Shown here one piece after another: positions 5,673-6,545 of a stretch of 6,545 nt of DNA. Source of the stretch: Elusimicrobia bacterium RIFOXYB2_FULL_49_7. GTDB lineage: Bacteria; Fibrobacterota; OXYB2-FULL-49-7. The notes beneath the pieces were generated by a model. The model was not told the DNA's origin and did no database searches. It saw nothing but the letters and a program-made list of their open reading frames with translations. The DNA lies in contig MGVN01000158.1 in NCBI GenBank assembly GCA_001800515.1, forward strand, positions 1-6,545, read 5' to 3'. Positions within the stretch are counted from its first letter, which is position 1. Every line of letters begins with the position of its first letter. The position numbers and the translations under genes are program-made.

Positions 5673-6335
5673 TTATTTTCCCTGGAGCTTTTGGAACCGC
5701 CTGACGCTATTTGGAAAAGCGGTTGCCAATTCAACGAACCACTTCCGCATCAGCTTCTCATTCGGACGTTTGGATTTAAGCCGGGAAGTACAGGTATGGA
5801 GTACACAATCTATCGGCTTTTCGGTTAGATGAGTAGCGCTTTGGGGCGTATGCAGAATGCAGTGACGAGTCATACCATCATCCCCCTCCATCCAGCTCGG
5901 CAAAGGTTTGCTTAAAAAAACACAACCCCGGCTCATCCAGGGATTCAGTTCAAAAAGCCCTTCCCGAATCTCCCAGTAATCTCCGGCATCCGGAATGGAC
6001 ACCAGATGCCCTTCCGGACCCAGTGTCTTCATATGGAAAAGCAGCAAGGCGTGTTTTTTACCGGTAGGATCGTCAATCTCTCGCGCCCAAACATCAAAGT
6101 ATTCGAAAATAAATTCACAAAAAGAAAATCCTGGCGCAAACCGGTATCCCTCGCGCTTCAGGCGTCCCTGTCGGTAACGATCATATATCCGGAGCACATT
6201 TTCCAACAGTGCAAAACCACCTTGACTGCAACAGAGGGCCGGACAAGTGGCGCATATCATCGGGGAGACCCCGTTGCTCTGATAGTCACGTAAAATGGAA
6301 AGCAAGTGGCCGGAAAAAGGGAGACTCTGGTTCAT
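5673..6335 (-). CDS. YkgJ-type CxxCxxCC Cys-cluster protein
   Basis: This 220-residue protein has a cysteine pattern resembling the YkgJ/CxxCxxCC family, presumed to bind zinc or iron-sulfur; the biochemical function is unknown. Visible are CATCPALCC (C28, C31, C35, C36), a middle RGCVFLSKPL (C138), then RHCILH (C159, H162) and KPIDCVLHTC (C177, C182). In typical family members, a GC-x-FL segment, a C-x-x-H/Y and a P-x-x-C-x-x-x-x-C close the site, which matches here. The first-motif spacing is CxxCxxxCC rather than the named CxxCxxCC. It is longer than many members because of an insert at about 45-130. The start ATG 6335 lacks a Shine-Dalgarno and sits in AT-rich sequence; the next Met (residue 26, 6260) is just before the first Cys motif and is the alternative. 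It is the promoter-proximal gene of the six-gene minus-strand unit. Confidence 0.8.
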   Translation of the reverse strand: MNQSLPFSGHLLSILRDYQSNGVSPMICATCPALCCSQGGFALLENVLRIYDRYRQGRLKREGYRFAPGFSFCEFIFEYFDVWAREIDDPTGKKHALLLFHMKTLGPEGHLVSIPDAGDYWEIREGLFELNPWMSRGCVFLSKPLPSWMEGDDGMTRHCILHTPQSATHLTEKPIDCVLHTCTSRLKSKRPNEKLMRKWFVELATAFPNSVRRFQKLQGK

Positions 6336-6343
6336 ATTTTAAA

Positions 6344-6372
6344 AAAATACCCATTCCATAACTTTTTTGCAA
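6344..6372 (-). promoter_or_regulatory. Candidate promoter for the six-gene minus-strand unit, near-leaderless
   Basis: On the minus strand, TTGCAA (6372-6367) is followed by 17 bp and TATTTT (6349-6344), each 4/6 to the sigma-70 consensus. Transcription would start within a few bases of ATG 6335, giving a leaderless or nearly leaderless message, consistent with the missing Shine-Dalgarno. TTGCAA is self-complementary and, with an 18-bp spacer, also faces a TATTTT (6391-6396) on the plus strand toward the sugar dehydrogenase. Both matches are weak. Confidence 0.25.
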
Positions 6373-6430
6373 CAGTCGAAATCATTAAACTATTTTTACT
6401 ATTCAAGGAATTGACTTTTATCACCCTTTC

Positions 6431-6435
6431 AGGAG
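6431..6435 (+). promoter_or_regulatory. Shine-Dalgarno AGGAG of the nucleotide-sugar dehydrogenase
   Basis: AGGAG lies 6 nt upstream of ATG 6442 on the plus strand and fixes the start of the right-edge gene. Confidence 0.75.
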
Positions 6436-6441
6436 TTTCTT

Positions 6442-6545
6442 ATGAGCACAATCGGCGTTATCGGACACGGGTTTGTGGGCAAAGCGGTTGCCTACGGTTT
6501 TTCGGAATACGACCGCCAGCGCGGCATTGAGCCCAAGCACACCAT
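6442..6545 (+). CDS. UDP-glucose/GDP-mannose dehydrogenase family protein, N-terminal 34 residues
   Basis: Only the first 34 codons plus two bases are in the window. The translation begins MSTIGVIGHGFVGKAVAYGF, a Rossmann beta-alpha-beta NAD-binding start with the GxGxxG loop (G8, G10, G13). The I-G-x-G-F-V-G form is typical of UDP-glucose 6-dehydrogenase and related nucleotide-sugar dehydrogenases, which oxidise the sugar C6 to a uronate for exopolysaccharide or LPS. The ATG has AGGAG 6 nt upstream. It is transcribed away from the six-gene unit across a 106-bp AT-rich divergent region. Another NAD-binding dehydrogenase cannot be excluded from so short a piece. Confidence 0.75.
   Translation, partial: MSTIGVIGHGFVGKAVAYGFSEYDRQRGIEPKHT

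Noticed and set aside
5672..5734. 21-residue N-terminal extension of the alpha/beta hydrolase
   Set aside because: It overlaps the C-terminal codons of the YkgJ-type gene, while ATG 5671 has a Shine-Dalgarno and opens the usual first strand of the fold.
6403..6414. Small inverted repeat TCAA/TTGA around GGAA in the divergent gap
   Set aside because: A 4-bp arm is expected by chance in AT-rich sequence; nothing else supports an operator.

Overview
The window looks like bacterial chromosome: densely packed genes with short gaps or overlaps, good Shine-Dalgarno sites and roughly balanced base composition. The content (8-Cys ferredoxin, geranylgeranyl-reductase-family flavoprotein, DUF3795 and CxxCxxCC Cys-rich proteins, bacterial/archaeal-type glycogen debranching enzyme) suggests an anaerobe, perhaps a Desulfobacterota/Syntrophales-like lineage. 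That placement rests on gene flavour only and is weak. I see no rRNA, tRNA, CRISPR, insertion sequence or phage gene.

Layout, right to left along the minus strand. A likely six-gene operon runs from 6335 to 2243: a YkgJ-type CxxCxxCC protein (6335-5673), an alpha/beta hydrolase (5671-4862), an FkbM-family methyltransferase (4872-4000), a DUF3795 Cys-rich protein (3978-3622), a 59-residue 2[4Fe-4S] ferredoxin (3612-3433) and a geranylgeranyl-reductase-family FAD enzyme (3436-2243). Spacings within it are 1, -11, 21, 9 and -4 bp. The operon ends at a 9-bp hairpin (2216-2241). A 157-bp gap (2086-2242, if measured to the GTG upstream of the chosen ATG) carries a candidate promoter for a second minus-strand unit: an amylo-alpha-1,6-glucosidase (2082-127) followed 6 bp later by the N-terminus of a glycogen-synthase-like glycosyltransferase (120 to beyond 1). 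At the right edge, a nucleotide-sugar dehydrogenase starts on the plus strand (6442 onward), divergent from the six-gene operon across a 106-bp AT-rich region.

The main discovery is the ferredoxin gene. It is short, starts with GTG, overlaps the flavoenzyme start by ATGA, and is easily missed because a longer false N-terminal extension of the flavoenzyme can be read over it in another frame. The ferredoxin and flavoenzyme look like a translationally coupled electron-donor/prenyl-reductase pair, as known for archaeal geranylgeranyl reductases. In this bacterial setting the product could be a saturated menaquinone side chain or another reduced isoprenoid (inference). The debranching enzyme and glycosyltransferase form a separate glycogen/alpha-glucan unit. 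The roles of the hydrolase, the methyltransferase and the two other Cys-rich proteins are not determined by sequence.
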